DNA from: Metabacillus endolithicus
GTDB lineage: Bacteria > Bacillota > Bacilli > Bacillales > Bacillaceae
Assembly: GCF_023078335.1 (NCBI RefSeq)
Contig: NZ_CP095550.1
Coordinates: 4,942,001 to 5,006,000 of the forward strand
Direction of reading: 5' to 3'
DNA length: 64,000 nt
Made by a program: the position numbers and the translations under genes. Numbering within the stretch: position 1 is the first letter of the stretch; every line of letters begins with the position of its first letter. Positions 37,591 through 46,451 of this stretch are shown one piece after another. A model generated the notes under the pieces. It ran no database searches, was not told the origin of the DNA, and worked only from the letters and a program-made list of their open reading frames with translations.

Positions 37591-38235
37591 ATGTTTTCTA
37601 AAGAAGAAAAAGAGGCTATTTATAAGGTTATTGAAACAAGAAGAGATGTTCGAAGCTTTAATCAAGATTCTGTTTCAATGGATGCTGTTAATCGAATTTT
37701 AGAAGCAGCCCACCATGCACCTTCTGTTGGTTTTATGCAGCCATGGAATTTTATCTTAGTGGAATCAGATGAGATCAAACAGAAACTAGCTTGGGCAGCA
37801 GATAAGGAAAGGCGAGCCCTTGCTATTCATTATGAAGAAGATGAGCGGGCATCCAAATTTCTCTCTCTTAAAATTGAAGGATTAAAAGAAGCTCCTTTAA
37901 CAATTTGTGTAACATGTGATCCTACAAGAGGTGGCTCACATGTTTTAGGTCGTAACTCAATTCCGGAAACAGATATGATGTCAACAGCATGTGCGATTCA
38001 AAATATGTGGCTGGCTTCATGTGTAGAAGGATTAGCAATGGGCTGGGTTAGTTTTTATAAAAAGGCTGATGTGCGCGATATATTAGGTATTCCACCACAT
38101 ATTGATCCGGTTGCATTGATCTCGATTGGCTATACAGATGATTATCCGAAGGCACCAATCTTAGAATCGGCAAAATGGGAAAAAAGACGATCATTAGAAA
38201 AACTAATATATAAAGAATTATGGGGTAGTTCGTAA
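37591..38235 (+). CDS. bluB: 5,6-dimethylbenzimidazole synthase
   Basis: Oxygen-dependent flavin destructase that cannibalises reduced FMN to DMB. Characteristic blocks: ETRRDVRSFNQD, APSVGFMQPWNFILV, RNSIPETDMMSTACAIQNMWLA and MGWVSFYKK. 214 residues. Because BluB needs oxygen, the organism can complete cobalamin itself under aerobic conditions although ring synthesis follows the early-cobalt route. Last gene before the cobalt-transporter leader. Confidence 0.93.
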   Translation: MFSKEEKEAIYKVIETRRDVRSFNQDSVSMDAVNRILEAAHHAPSVGFMQPWNFILVESDEIKQKLAWAADKERRALAIHYEEDERASKFLSLKIEGLKEAPLTICVTCDPTRGGSHVLGRNSIPETDMMSTACAIQNMWLASCVEGLAMGWVSFYKKADVRDILGIPPHIDPVALISIGYTDDYPKAPILESAKWEKRRSLEKLIYKELWGSS

Positions 38236-38244
38236 TACATTCAT

Positions 38245-38319
38245 AACAGGTGCTTTACTCGTAACTAGAAAAGTAAAGCTTAAATGGTAATCCGAGATCT
38301 TTGGTTGAGCCAGCCTGTT
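38245..38319 (+). promoter_or_regulatory. Structured leader upstream of cbiM, resembling a shortened cobalamin riboswitch
   Basis: Outer stem AACAGG (38245-38250) / CCTGTT (38314-38319). Inside, GCTTTACT (38252-38259) pairs perfectly with AGTAAAGC (38272-38279). The order AACAGGTGC, hairpin, GCTTAAATGG ... GAGCCAGCCTGTT mirrors the P1-P2 start and B12-box end of cobalamin riboswitches, but the CCGCCACTG core and most of P3-P6 are absent. A hairpin with a T run follows next to the cbiM ribosome binding site. Confidence 0.5.
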
Positions 38320-38335
38320 TGTTTTAATAGAAGCA

Positions 38336-38360
38336 AATGATGGACAACCATTCATTTTTT
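38336..38360 (+). terminator. Leader hairpin/terminator before cbiM
   Basis: AATGATGG pairs with CCATTCATT (one bulge) around ACAA, then TTTT. It ends five bases before the AGGAGG of cbiM, so it could terminate transcription or influence translation. Confidence 0.6.
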
Positions 38361-38378
38361 CTGTAGGAGGAAATTGGA

Positions 38379-39134
38379 ATGAAAAGAAACTATAAGTGGG
38401 CACTTTTAATAGCTGTCTTAGGATTAACAAGTTATTTTTGGGTAAATTCATACAAAAGTGCCTATGCAATGCATATAATGGAAGGATTTTTACCAATTGG
38501 ATGGGCTGTTTTTTGGTGGGCACTAACACTTCCGTTTATCATTTTTGGCTTAAAAAGTATCCAAAAAATGTGAGTGAACATCCTGAATTGAAAACAATGC
38601 TAGGTGTTTCCGGGGCATTTGCCTTTGTATTATCACCTAAAGATTCCGTCCGTAACGGGCAGCTGTTCTCATCCAACTGGAGTTGGTTTAGGTGCCGTTT
38701 TATTTGGCCCAACAGCGATGAGTGTCATCGGGACGATTGTTTTACTTTTTCAATCATTATTATTAGCACATGGTGGGTTAACAACTTTAGGAGCAAACGC
38801 TTTTTCGATGGCAGTTGTTGGCCCATTTATCGCATACGGTATCTATAAATTAGGAAGAAAAATGAAGCTGTCCTTTGCTGTATCTGTTTTTCTTGCTGCG
38901 ATGCTAGGTGATTTAGGTACATACATTGTTACATCTGTTCAATTGTCACTAGCGTTTCCAGCTGAAGTTGGTGGATTTTTTGCTTCTTTTATTAAGTTTG
39001 CCGGTATTTTTGGTATCACACAAATCCCACTAGCAATAAGTGAAGGATTGTTAACAGTTATCGTGATGAATTTGTTAATAAAATACAATATGACTGAATT
39101 AACGCACTTACCTACTGTTAAGGAGGCAAGCTAA
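38379..39134 (+). CDS. cbiM: Cobalt ECF transporter substrate-capture protein CbiM, two frameshifts
   Basis: Membrane S-component that captures Co2+. A signal-like N-terminal helix leads to [18 protein letters not shown]; the mature N-terminal Met-His pair is the cobalt ligand in Cbi[22 protein letters not shown] is the second conserved block. Frames break at 38571 (one A missing from a run of six; repaired [12 protein letters not shown]) and near 38640 (net +1 or two bases missing, joining VLS to LKIPSVTG). Both lie in otherwise perfect sequence and are probably errors. Confidence 0.9.
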
Positions 39135-39136
39135 AG

Positions 39137-39415
39137 ATGAAAAACTTATTGTTATTTTTACTTGTTATTTTATTAGCTATATTCCCTTTGTTTTTACAAA
39201 AAGATGCGGAGTTTGGCGGAGCAGATGGTCAAGCAGAAGAAATGATTGGGGAATTGGCTCCATCGTATGAGCCTTGGTTTTCATCGATTTGGGAACCTCC
39301 AAGTGGTGAAATTGAAAGCTTGCTTTTCTCGTTACAAGCAGCAGCAGGTGCTATTTTTATCGGTTATGTGATCGGTTTTGGACGAGCTAGAAAAAAATAC
39401 TCGTCAAAAGAATAA
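39137..39415 (+). CDS. cbiN: Cobalt transport protein CbiN
   Basis: A 92-residue auxiliary component with two helices (about 2-22 and 66-84) flanking an outside loop containing FGGADGQAEEMIGELAPSYEPWFSSIW. Needed with CbiM for metal loading. Two bases after cbiM, coupled. Confidence 0.93.
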   Translation: MKNLLLFLLVILLAIFPLFLQKDAEFGGADGQAEEMIGELAPSYEPWFSSIWEPPSGEIESLLFSLQAAAGAIFIGYVIGFGRARKKYSSKE

Positions 39416-39425
39416 AGGAGTTTGA

Positions 39426-40196
39426 ATGTTAAAAATTGATCAGTACGCCTATATAAATGATCTGAAACACATTCACCCGGCTGAGAAAGTAGCGTTTGCG
39501 TTTGTTTTTTTGCTCTTTACGATTATCACGAAAAATAACAGCATTGGCTGCCTCACATTTATTATCATGAGCATAAGCGTTGTTTTTGCAGCTAAAATAC
39601 CGTTATCTCAATATATAAAGCTTTTATTATTACCATCTTTATTTTTGCTAACAAGTATGATGACGATTGTGATTTCAGTTACTCCGATAAGCAGTATGGT
39701 AAATCCGCTTTGGCAAATAGAAATAGGATCTTGGTTTATCTATACTAGCTTAGCGAATTTGAAACAAGCCTTGGATCTAGGTACAACCGTGATGGCTAGT
39801 ATAAGTTGCTTATACTTTCTGATTCTAACTACGTCCATCAACCAGATTCTGTGGGTATTAAAACAATTAAAACTTCCAATTTTATTCATTGAATTAGTTG
39901 GAATGACGTACAGATTTATCTTCGTACTTTTAGATAAAATGCATGAAATTTTTCTTGCGCAGTCAAGTAGACTAGGCTATCAAAATTATAAGGACTGGAT
40001 CACATCAGTAGCTCAATTAATTGTTAGTCTTTTTATAAAATCCTCTCAATCTGCAAAAGAATTGCAAACAGCGATTGAAAGTCGTGGCGGTGAAGAGGGA
40101 TTATATGATATTGAAATAGGAATGGCTATTAACCGGTCCCGATGTGCGGGGATTTTGGTAGTAGTGGTGGGGGGCTTCTCACTATTTCAATTTTAA
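39426..40196 (+). CDS. cbiQ: Cobalt ECF transporter T component CbiQ
   Basis: Transmembrane coupling protein, 256 residues with about five helices. The two short cytoplasmic coupling motifs of T components are approximated by SSRLGYQNY and the later AIESRGGEEGLYD (A-R-G signature). GGAG precedes ATG 39426. Confidence 0.9.
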   Translation: MLKIDQYAYINDLKHIHPAEKVAFAFVFLLFTIITKNNSIGCLTFIIMSISVVFAAKIPLSQYIKLLLLPSLFLLTSMMTIVISVTPISSMVNPLWQIEIGSWFIYTSLANLKQALDLGTTVMASISCLYFLILTTSINQILWVLKQLKLPILFIELVGMTYRFIFVLLDKMHEIFLAQSSRLGYQNYKDWITSVAQLIVSLFIKSSQSAKELQTAIESRGGEEGLYDIEIGMAINRSRCAGILVVVVGGFSLFQF

Positions 40197-40232
40197 CAAG
40201 ATAAATCTTAGATCGCAGAAATGAGGTGCCCT

Positions 40233-41126
40233 ATGAAATCACCACTCGTTACACTAGAAGATGTTTCATATCAATATGGGGACGGAACAATAGCTTTAAA
40301 CGATATCAAACTTTCAATTGAGCAAGGTAAGAAAATTGCTTTAATTGGAAATAATGGGGCAGGAAAATCCACCCTATTTCTACTCCTCAATGGTATTATT
40401 AAGCCTTCAAAAGGTTTCATTACATATAAAGGGAAAAAGATTACCTATAATCGAAAAGAAATCAAACAACTTCGTCAACGTGTTGGCATTGTCTTTCAAA
40501 ACCCTGATTCCCAGCTTTTTTCATCAAGTGTATATGAAGACATCATGTTTGGGCCGAAAAATTTAGGATTACCACTTGATCTTGTGAAGCAAAAGGTGCA
40601 AGAGGTGATGAGACTAACAGAAACAGAATCACTAAAAGATAAACCACCACATTTTCTCAGCATTGGTCAAAAAAAGCGAGTCTCAATCGCTGGTGTGATG
40701 GCAATGGAGCCAGAGCTTATGATCTTAGATGAACCAACAGCTGGACTGGATCCTTATTACTCCAGAAAGATCATGGAATTACTTGGAACTCTTCATAGCC
40801 AGGATCGAACAATGATCCTGTCTACACATAATGTAGATCTTGCTTATGAATGGGCGGATGAGGTCATTGTGTTACATGATGGGGAGATTCTGTCTCAAGG
40901 AGCACCATATAATGTGTTTCAACAAATAAACGTTCTTCAGAAAAGTCACTTAGAAAAACCGTGGGTGATGGAGGTTTATGAAAAACTACTTGAAACGACA
41001 GGTGTAACATCAACCACTTATCCTTCAAAAAAAGCAGAATTTTTCGAAATGATGAAGAAATTGTTAAGCGATAAAACCCCTCCAATTAAAGAGGGGGTTT
41101 ATTTATTTCTTTCCGAAAACAAATAA
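40233..41126 (+). CDS. cbiO: Cobalt ECF transporter ATP-binding protein CbiO
   Basis: ATPase of the cobalt importer. Walker A GNNGAGKSTLF, Q-loop VFQNPDSQLF, signature FLSIGQKKRVSIAG (unusual SIGQK for SGGQK), Walker B LMILDEPTAGLD and switch histidine STHNVD. ATG 40233 follows GAGGTG; ATG 40221 has no site. 297 residues. Its last 50 bases contain an intrinsic terminator, and the stop region overlaps a gene on the other strand. Confidence 0.94.
   Translation: MKSPLVTLEDVSYQYGDGTIALNDIKLSIEQGKKIALIGNNGAGKSTLFLLLNGIIKPSKGFITYKGKKITYNRKEIKQLRQRVGIVFQNPDSQLFSSSVYEDIMFGPKNLGLPLDLVKQKVQEVMRLTETESLKDKPPHFLSIGQKKRVSIAGVMAMEPELMILDEPTAGLDPYYSRKIMELLGTLHSQDRTMILSTHNVDLAYEWADEVIVLHDGEILSQGAPYNVFQQINVLQKSHLEKPWVMEVYEKLLETTGVTSTTYPSKKAEFFEMMKKLLSDKTPPIKEGVYLFLSENK
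41073..41107 (+). terminator. Terminator within the 3' end of cbiO
   Basis: AAACCCCTC / GAGGGGGTTT stem (one bulged G) followed by a T-rich stretch, located before the stop codon so the coding tail reads through it. Confidence 0.75.
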
Positions 41127-41291
41127 AATGCCATGAAAAATTAAAACAAATGAGAAAAATAAAACAGTAAGTTCGCCTAAAAAGATAACCAATTGACTAA
41201 GCGGAGCTAAAGGTTCACTTAAAGGTACATTAATTAAAGCAAAACCTGCAATCATACAAGCTAAAAATAAAAAAGGATGTCGATCAAACAC
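41103..41291 (-). CDS. Small two-helix membrane protein, 62 residues
   Basis: GTG start (41291) with AAGGAG eight bases upstream and AT-rich third positions. Two hydrophobic segments (about 7-26 and 33-58) separated by NVPLSEPLAPLS. Function unknown. It converges on cbiO and overlaps its last 24 bases. Confidence 0.7.
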   Translation of the reverse strand: MFDRHPFLFLACMIAGFALINVPLSEPLAPLSQLVIFLGELTVLFFSFVLIFHGILFVFGKK

Positions 41292-41619
41292 CTAAAGCAC
41301 TCCTTTTTGTTATTTATATGAATCAATTTCATAATGCATAATTGTTTACCCAAAAAACGGAGAAAATTTGTCTTAACGCTTGAGAAAAAGTTCGTTTTTT
41401 GATTGAAAGGCAATTTATTATGGAATTTACTCATACTAAAAAGATAAATTTTATTCCTTTCTATATCATATTTTTAATCTAACAGATTGTTCATAAATAT
41501 TTTGGGGTGAAGCCATAAAGGAAAATTAGTAATTATACAATTTTTCCCTTTTGTTCATTCTATTCATTAAGCTATTTATTTGGGAATGATAACAGTAGCC
41601 TATATAAAGGAGTTTAAAA
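41292..41619. other. AT-rich intergenic region, no gene supported
   Basis: Holds the divergent start regions of the small membrane protein and the M48 peptidase. No strong promoter, hairpin or convincing coding frame was seen; a 20-codon hydrophobic frame at 41420 is not accepted. Confidence 0.6.
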
Positions 41620-42897
41620 ATGGAATCCAAATATTCTCTAGTACACAAACATGAAGATACGATGTTTATTCTTTGTGTACTTTCAACGGTTTTTTTAGCC
41701 ATTTATTTATTACTATCTGTTGTAGGGATTATTATCTTTTTGGCCATCGCGATACTATCGATTTTTTCGCACATTATATCAATGTCACATATCCAACTTA
41801 ATGGTGTAAGGCTAAGAGAATCTCAATTTCCTGAATTGTATCAGAAGGTTAGTCACTTAGCTAACAAAATGGAGATGGAAACTGAACCAGAGGTATATAT
41901 TGTCGAATCAGGTGGTCTATTAAATGCTTTTGCCACAAAAGTCTTAGCGATTTCAGGGAAAAGCATGATTGTGTTGTATTCTGATTTTGTTGATATTGCG
42001 GAAGAAGCAGACGATTTTGATATTGATTATGTGATTGCACACGAACTTGCCCATCTTAAACGAAATCATGTGGTGAAAAGTGCATTTCTTTCACTAAGCA
42101 TGTGGATTCCTTTTATCGGAACAGGTTATTTAAGAACTGCAGAATATACATGTGATCGCATGGCTGCTTATTATACAGAAAAACCTGAAAGTGCGATAAA
42201 TGGCTTATTGGTATTAGCTGCCGGCAGGCGTTTATACCATAAGGTTAATGTGGAAGATTATTTACAGCAATATAATGAAAAAAGGGGTTTTTTCACAACG
42301 TTAACTGAATTGCTTTCAACACATCCACCTCTTCCGAAACGGATTTACGAAATTGAACATTTTTCTGAAAGAGAGCCGGGCATTACCTTACTTAGCCGCA
42401 CGAAAATGGCTGTCATCATTATGATCATTGTTTTTCTGTTCATCCCAATTGCAATTGCAGGTGGAGCTGTTGGTGCAACATTATTGGCAGCAAAATTCAA
42501 TTTACTTAGTGATGTTTATCCTTCTGAATATAGTCCACTTATGCAAGCAATTATCGATGATGATATGGATCAAGTACAATTACTTATAGAAGAAGATGCA
42601 GATCCAAATGAGGTAAATGAGTATGGTGAAAATCCTTTAATTGTTGCTATTTCATACGAAAGACAGGACTATATACCATTCCTTTTAGAAGCCGGTGCTG
42701 ATCCAAATCTTCAGGATGATTATGGCTGGACTCCCTTAATACAAGCTGTCATGATGGAAGATTTAGAGTCAGGAAGATTATTACTAGAAGCCGGTGCTAA
42801 TCCAGCACTCGAGGATGTTGATGGACTTACAGCAATTGATCATGCTACTGACTTGGGATACTTAGAATTTGTTGAGCTTTTAACTCAATATAAATAA
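41620..42897 (+). CDS. M48 family metallopeptidase fused to ankyrin repeats
   Basis: A 425-residue membrane protein. Residues about 18-60 form two membrane helices, then an M48 (HtpX/Ste24-type) zinc protease with HELAHLKRNH near 140 and a third-ligand region AEYTCDRMAAYY near 180. A further helix lies at about 265-292. The C-terminal 130 residues hold three ankyrin repeats (for example YSPLMQAIIDDDMDQVQLLIEEDADPN, GADPNLQDDYGWTPLIQAVM). The repeats probably present partners or substrates to the protease. Strong AAAGGAG at the start; terminator follows, so it is monocistronic. Confidence 0.88.
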   Translation: MESKYSLVHKHEDTMFILCVLSTVFLAIYLLLSVVGIIIFLAIAILSIFSHIISMSHIQLNGVRLRESQFPELYQKVSHLANKMEMETEPEVYIVESGGLLNAFATKVLAISGKSMIVLYSDFVDIAEEADDFDIDYVIAHELAHLKRNHVVKSAFLSLSMWIPFIGTGYLRTAEYTCDRMAAYYTEKPESAINGLLVLAAGRRLYHKVNVEDYLQQYNEKRGFFTTLTELLSTHPPLPKRIYEIEHFSEREPGITLLSRTKMAVIIMIIVFLFIPIAIAGGAVGATLLAAKFNLLSDVYPSEYSPLMQAIIDDDMDQVQLLIEEDADPNEVNEYGENPLIVAISYERQDYIPFLLEAGADPNLQDDYGWTPLIQAVMMEDLESGRLLLEAGANPALEDVDGLTAIDHATDLGYLEFVELLTQYK

Positions 42898-42905
42898 GTT
42901 TTATA

Positions 42906-42930
42906 AAAGAGCTGGGTGACAGCTCTTTTT
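42906..42930 (+). terminator. Terminator after the M48-ankyrin gene
   Basis: Perfect 9-bp stem AAAGAGCTG / CAGCTCTTT with a 5-base loop and trailing T. Confidence 0.88.
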
Positions 42931-43038
42931 CGCTTTTATTTTTTAAATGAGTACTCATATTAAAAATACTTAAATATTTTCGCTTATTACCGATATAAAG
43001 ATAGAAAACACGGTTGTCTACATACAGGGGGATTCATT

Positions 43039-44718
43039 ATGAAAAGTATTAAGTGGAAAATGTTACTATCCTTTGGAGTGATCTTACTCTTTTTGTGTAT
43101 AGTTGCGGTAAGTACCTTCACACAAATTAACAAATATAATAAGGACGTTGAATTACTTGTCACAAAAGATCTAGAACTTCTAATAATTGATGAAAAACTA
43201 AGTGCGAATATTCAAGAAAGAATAGCATTAATTCGTGGGTATGTCATTTTTGAAGAAGAAGAATATATAACAAAATTTAATGAAACTACTGAGGAAAGTA
43301 AGGAACTTCAAGATCAATTACTTTTACTAACAGATTCAGACCAAGCTAAGCAGTTGATTGAGAAAAGTGTTGAATGGCGGTCAATCATTCAGGAAGAATT
43401 GTTAACAGCAATTCAAAATGGAAATAAAGATGAAGCACTAAATATTTTAAAGAACACGGTAACACCGTTGGGAAGAGAAATTGACACCGGATTTAAAGAA
43501 TTAGCAGAAAATCGTGAAGTGGGAATAAAAGATTTAGGAGATAAACTAATAAATTCAGGTTCGTCAATTGTTTTAGTTATATCGATTATCTCATTTTTAG
43601 CCATTGGCATTGGAATCATTCTCTCTTTTTATATGGCAAGATCTATTTCAAAACCTATTTTACAAGTAGTGGATCGAATGGAGTTAATAGCAGCAGGTGA
43701 TTTAAGTGTTGAGCCTTTAAATAGTAAAACAAAAGATGAGGTTGGAAAGCTTATCAATTCTGTGAATACGGTTGTAATAAATTTAAGATCTTTACTTGGT
43801 ACAATCAATGATTCAACTATGCAGGTTTCAGCTTCTAGTGAACAACTTTCAGCAAGTGCGGAACAAAGTACAATGGCTGCTGAACAAATCTCTGAATTAG
43901 CTCAAACAGCTGCAATAGGAGCCGAAAAACAACAATCTAGTTCCGAGGAAGTCCTTTCCTATATGCAAGAATTGGCTGCTGGTTTAACACAAATAGCAGA
44001 AACTAGTCAAAACGTTAATCAAGATACTAGGAGTGCCTTTGAAGCAACAATTGAAGGAGAAAATTCAGTTGCAACAGTTGTCACTCAGATGAATCATATA
44101 CAAAAGTCAGTTGAGAACTCATCGACTATTATTTCTGAGTTAGGAGAACGTTCAAAAGAAGTCGGACATATTATTAATATCATCTCTTCTATTTCAGAAC
44201 AGACCAACTTGTTAGCGTTAAATGCAGCAATAGAAGCTGCTCGTGCAGGCGAGCATGGTAAAGGTTTTGCTGTTGTTGCAGACGAAGTACGTAAGCTTGC
44301 TGAGGAAACAAAAATTTCCACACAACAAATATCTTCTATTTTATTAAAAATACAGGAAGAAACTAGTAATGCTGTTGCTTCAATGAAAACAGGTTCTGAA
44401 CAAGTAGAAAGCGGAATTGTTTTCACAAGTAAAGTAAATGAATCGTTCAACATAATTAAACATGCCAATCAGCAAGTGAAAGAGAAAGTAGCAGATGTGG
44501 CGGTCGCAATTGAGCAATTGACAAATGTAAGTAATAATGTGTTAACACATACATCTGAGGTTTCAGAGTTAGCTAAGGAGAGTACAAAATATAGTCAAGA
44601 TAGCTCTGCAGCAAATGAAGAGCAACTTGCCACAATGGAGGAAATCTCTGCTTCTGCTGAAGCTTTGTCAAATTTAGCTGAGGATTTAAAAACAAGCATG
44701 ACGAAATTTAAATTATAA
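43039..44718 (+). CDS. Methyl-accepting chemotaxis protein
   Basis: A 559-residue transmembrane chemoreceptor. TM1 about 8-27; extracellular four-helix-bundle sensor (about 28-175) without an obvious Cache fold; TM2 about 177-200; HAMP about 200-255 ([30 protein letters not shown]); then a long coiled-coil signalling domain with the hairpin tip [42 protein letters not shown]. Ligand unknown. A GGGGG site precedes the ATG. Single gene between two terminators. Confidence 0.94.
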   Translation: MKSIKWKMLLSFGVILLFLCIVAVSTFTQINKYNKDVELLVTKDLELLIIDEKLSANIQERIALIRGYVIFEEEEYITKFNETTEESKELQDQLLLLTDSDQAKQLIEKSVEWRSIIQEELLTAIQNGNKDEALNILKNTVTPLGREIDTGFKELAENREVGIKDLGDKLINSGSSIVLVISIISFLAIGIGIILSFYMARSISKPILQVVDRMELIAAGDLSVEPLNSKTKDEVGKLINSVNTVVINLRSLLGTINDSTMQVSASSEQLSASAEQSTMAAEQISELAQTAAIGAEKQQSSSEEVLSYMQELAAGLTQIAETSQNVNQDTRSAFEATIEGENSVATVVTQMNHIQKSVENSSTIISELGERSKEVGHIINIISSISEQTNLLALNAAIEAARAGEHGKGFAVVADEVRKLAEETKISTQQISSILLKIQEETSNAVASMKTGSEQVESGIVFTSKVNESFNIIKHANQQVKEKVADVAVAIEQLTNVSNNVLTHTSEVSELAKESTKYSQDSSAANEEQLATMEEISASAEALSNLAEDLKTSMTKFKL

Positions 44719-44723
44719 GTGTT

Positions 44724-44756
44724 AAGGAACTATTCAATAAGAATAGTTCCTTTTTT
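44724..44756 (+). terminator. Terminator after the chemoreceptor gene
   Basis: Perfect 10-bp stem GGAACTATTC / GAATAGTTCC, 5-base loop, six T. Confidence 0.92.
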
Positions 44757-44814
44757 GTTGAATCGTCCTCATTTTTTTCATAGTTGTTAAAATATTTTGT
44801 AACTAATCCCCAAA

Positions 44815-44844
44815 TGAATAGTCTCTTTTCAGTTGGTTATAAAT
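44815..44844 (+). promoter_or_regulatory. Candidate sigma-G promoter of the germination receptor operon
   Basis: TGAATA (44815-44820), 17 bases, TATAAAT (44838-44844). Matches the forespore sigma-G pattern known to drive gerA-type operons. Predicted start near 44851, 25 bases before the ribosome binding site. Confidence 0.55.
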
Positions 44845-44888
44845 AATCAGATAGAAACCAATTTCTGACTTAAAAAGAGGTGTTTTAC

Positions 44889-46451
44889 TTGTTTGGTTTT
44901 TTAAGGAGAAAAGCTCAGTTCCAACAGCAGGAATACTTCAAAGAAAAGAAGGATACTGGTGGTCCTAAGCCGGAATTGGTTTCTGATATGGAGAAAAACA
45001 TTAAACAAATTCAAGATTTGATGGATTCTCCAAACGATTTAATCGTTAGAAGGTTATCATTCAGGAACAAAGGGCTTTGTCTCATTTACTTTGATGGTCT
45101 TGCTGACAAAGAAACGATCAATCATTATATTATTCGTACCATACAATCTGAGCTTAAAGAAGATAATATTGATCACTATTCAACTGAGAAGCTTCTAGAA
45201 AAATTTGAAAATGAGATAGTGGCAATTCCTGAAGTAAAGATAACAAACACGCTAGATGATGTAAGTTTAGCGATTCTTTCAGGTGATACTGCTTTAATGA
45301 TTGATTCAGAAGATAAAGTTTTGCTTATTGGAACAAAAGGCTGGGAAAGCCGTAGCATTTCAGAGCCTGTTACAGAAGCATTAGTACGTGGACCAAGAGA
45401 TGGGTTTACAGAGAATATTCAAACTAATATTGTTCATTTAAGACGAAGGATAAAAGATCCTAACTTGCATTTTGAATCTTTTAAAGTGGGAAGACGCTCA
45501 AAAAAGGACCTTATTATATCGTATGTAGCAGGAATTGTTCATCCTAAAATTGTGAAAGAAATAAGAAGACGCGTTCAATCAATTGATATGGATGATGTTC
45601 TTGAATCAGGTTATGTGGAACAATGGATTGAGGATGATTTTTTATCTCCTTTTCCTCAAATTCAAAACACGGAAAGACCTGATAAAGTTGCCGCTGCAAT
45701 TCTACAAGGAAAGGTGGCTATTTTTTTAGATGGAACACCATTTGTCCTTTTGGCACCAATTACGTTTGCGGAAACCCTGCAATCACCAGAGGATTATTAT
45801 GAACGCTGGTATATTGGCTCATTAATAAGAGGATTAAGGTATTTATGTGCGTTTATTGCTTTATTTTTACCAAGCTTATACGTTGCTTTAGTTTCATTCC
45901 ACCCCGGAATGATTCCATCAAAACTTGCCTTTTCCATTTCTTCGACTAGAGATGGAGTGCCGTTCCCGTCTTTAATAGAGGCACTTTTTATGGAAATAAC
46001 AATGGAAATACTACGTGAGGCTGGTATCAGGCTTCCAAAGCCAATTGGACAAACGGTAGGTATTGTTGGTGGTTTAGTTATTGGTGAAGCTGCTGTTAGT
46101 GCTGGTATTGTTAGCCCAATCATGGTGATCGTTGTAGCAGTTACAGCTATCGCTACCTTTGCCATTCCATTTTATTCCTTTGCTATTACAATTAGGATGC
46201 TTCGCTTTTTCTTCTTAATTGTAGCTGGCTTTTTTGGGTTCTATGGGATCATTTTGGCTTATATCATGATCAACATCCATATGGCAAACTTAAAATCAGT
46301 GGGTGTACCATATACAACACCTTTTGCACCAACATTCTACAGTGATTGGAAAGATCTCGTGTTTCGTGCACCTCTTACTTTTTTCCGGAAACGACCACAT
46401 TATTTGGAACCAGAAGACGAGAGTCGTATGAAAAAGGAGGAAGGCCAATGA
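44889..46451 (+). CDS. Spore germination receptor subunit A (GerA/GerKA family)
   Basis: Subunit A of an inner-membrane germinant receptor. Soluble N-terminal region (about 1-285, with DSPNDLIVRRLSF and VRGPRDGFTENIQTNIVHLRRRI), then five or so helices (from IGSLIRGLRYLCAFIALFLPSLYVALVSFHPGMIP on) with PKPIGQTVGIVGGLVIGEAAV. TTG 44889 is preferred because AGAGGTG lies at six bases; a GTG at 44880 overlaps that site. Which paralogue (gerA, gerB, gerK or other) cannot be decided, so no symbol is given. The 3' end overlaps the B subunit. Confidence 0.93.
   Translation: MFGFLRRKAQFQQQEYFKEKKDTGGPKPELVSDMEKNIKQIQDLMDSPNDLIVRRLSFRNKGLCLIYFDGLADKETINHYIIRTIQSELKEDNIDHYSTEKLLEKFENEIVAIPEVKITNTLDDVSLAILSGDTALMIDSEDKVLLIGTKGWESRSISEPVTEALVRGPRDGFTENIQTNIVHLRRRIKDPNLHFESFKVGRRSKKDLIISYVAGIVHPKIVKEIRRRVQSIDMDDVLESGYVEQWIEDDFLSPFPQIQNTERPDKVAAAILQGKVAIFLDGTPFVLLAPITFAETLQSPEDYYERWYIGSLIRGLRYLCAFIALFLPSLYVALVSFHPGMIPSKLAFSISSTRDGVPFPSLIEALFMEITMEILREAGIRLPKPIGQTVGIVGGLVIGEAAVSAGIVSPIMVIVVAVTAIATFAIPFYSFAITIRMLRFFFLIVAGFFGFYGIILAYIMINIHMANLKSVGVPYTTPFAPTFYSDWKDLVFRAPLTFFRKRPHYLEPEDESRMKKEEGQ

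Noticed and set aside
38236..38378. NiCo (czcD) riboswitch before cbiM
   Set aside because: The conserved purine-rich junction segments of that class, as I know them, were not found; the order of stems fits a cut-down cobalamin aptamer better.
41420..41482. A 20-codon hydrophobic frame before the M48 gene
   Set aside because: Poorly placed ribosome binding site, very short, and no independent support.
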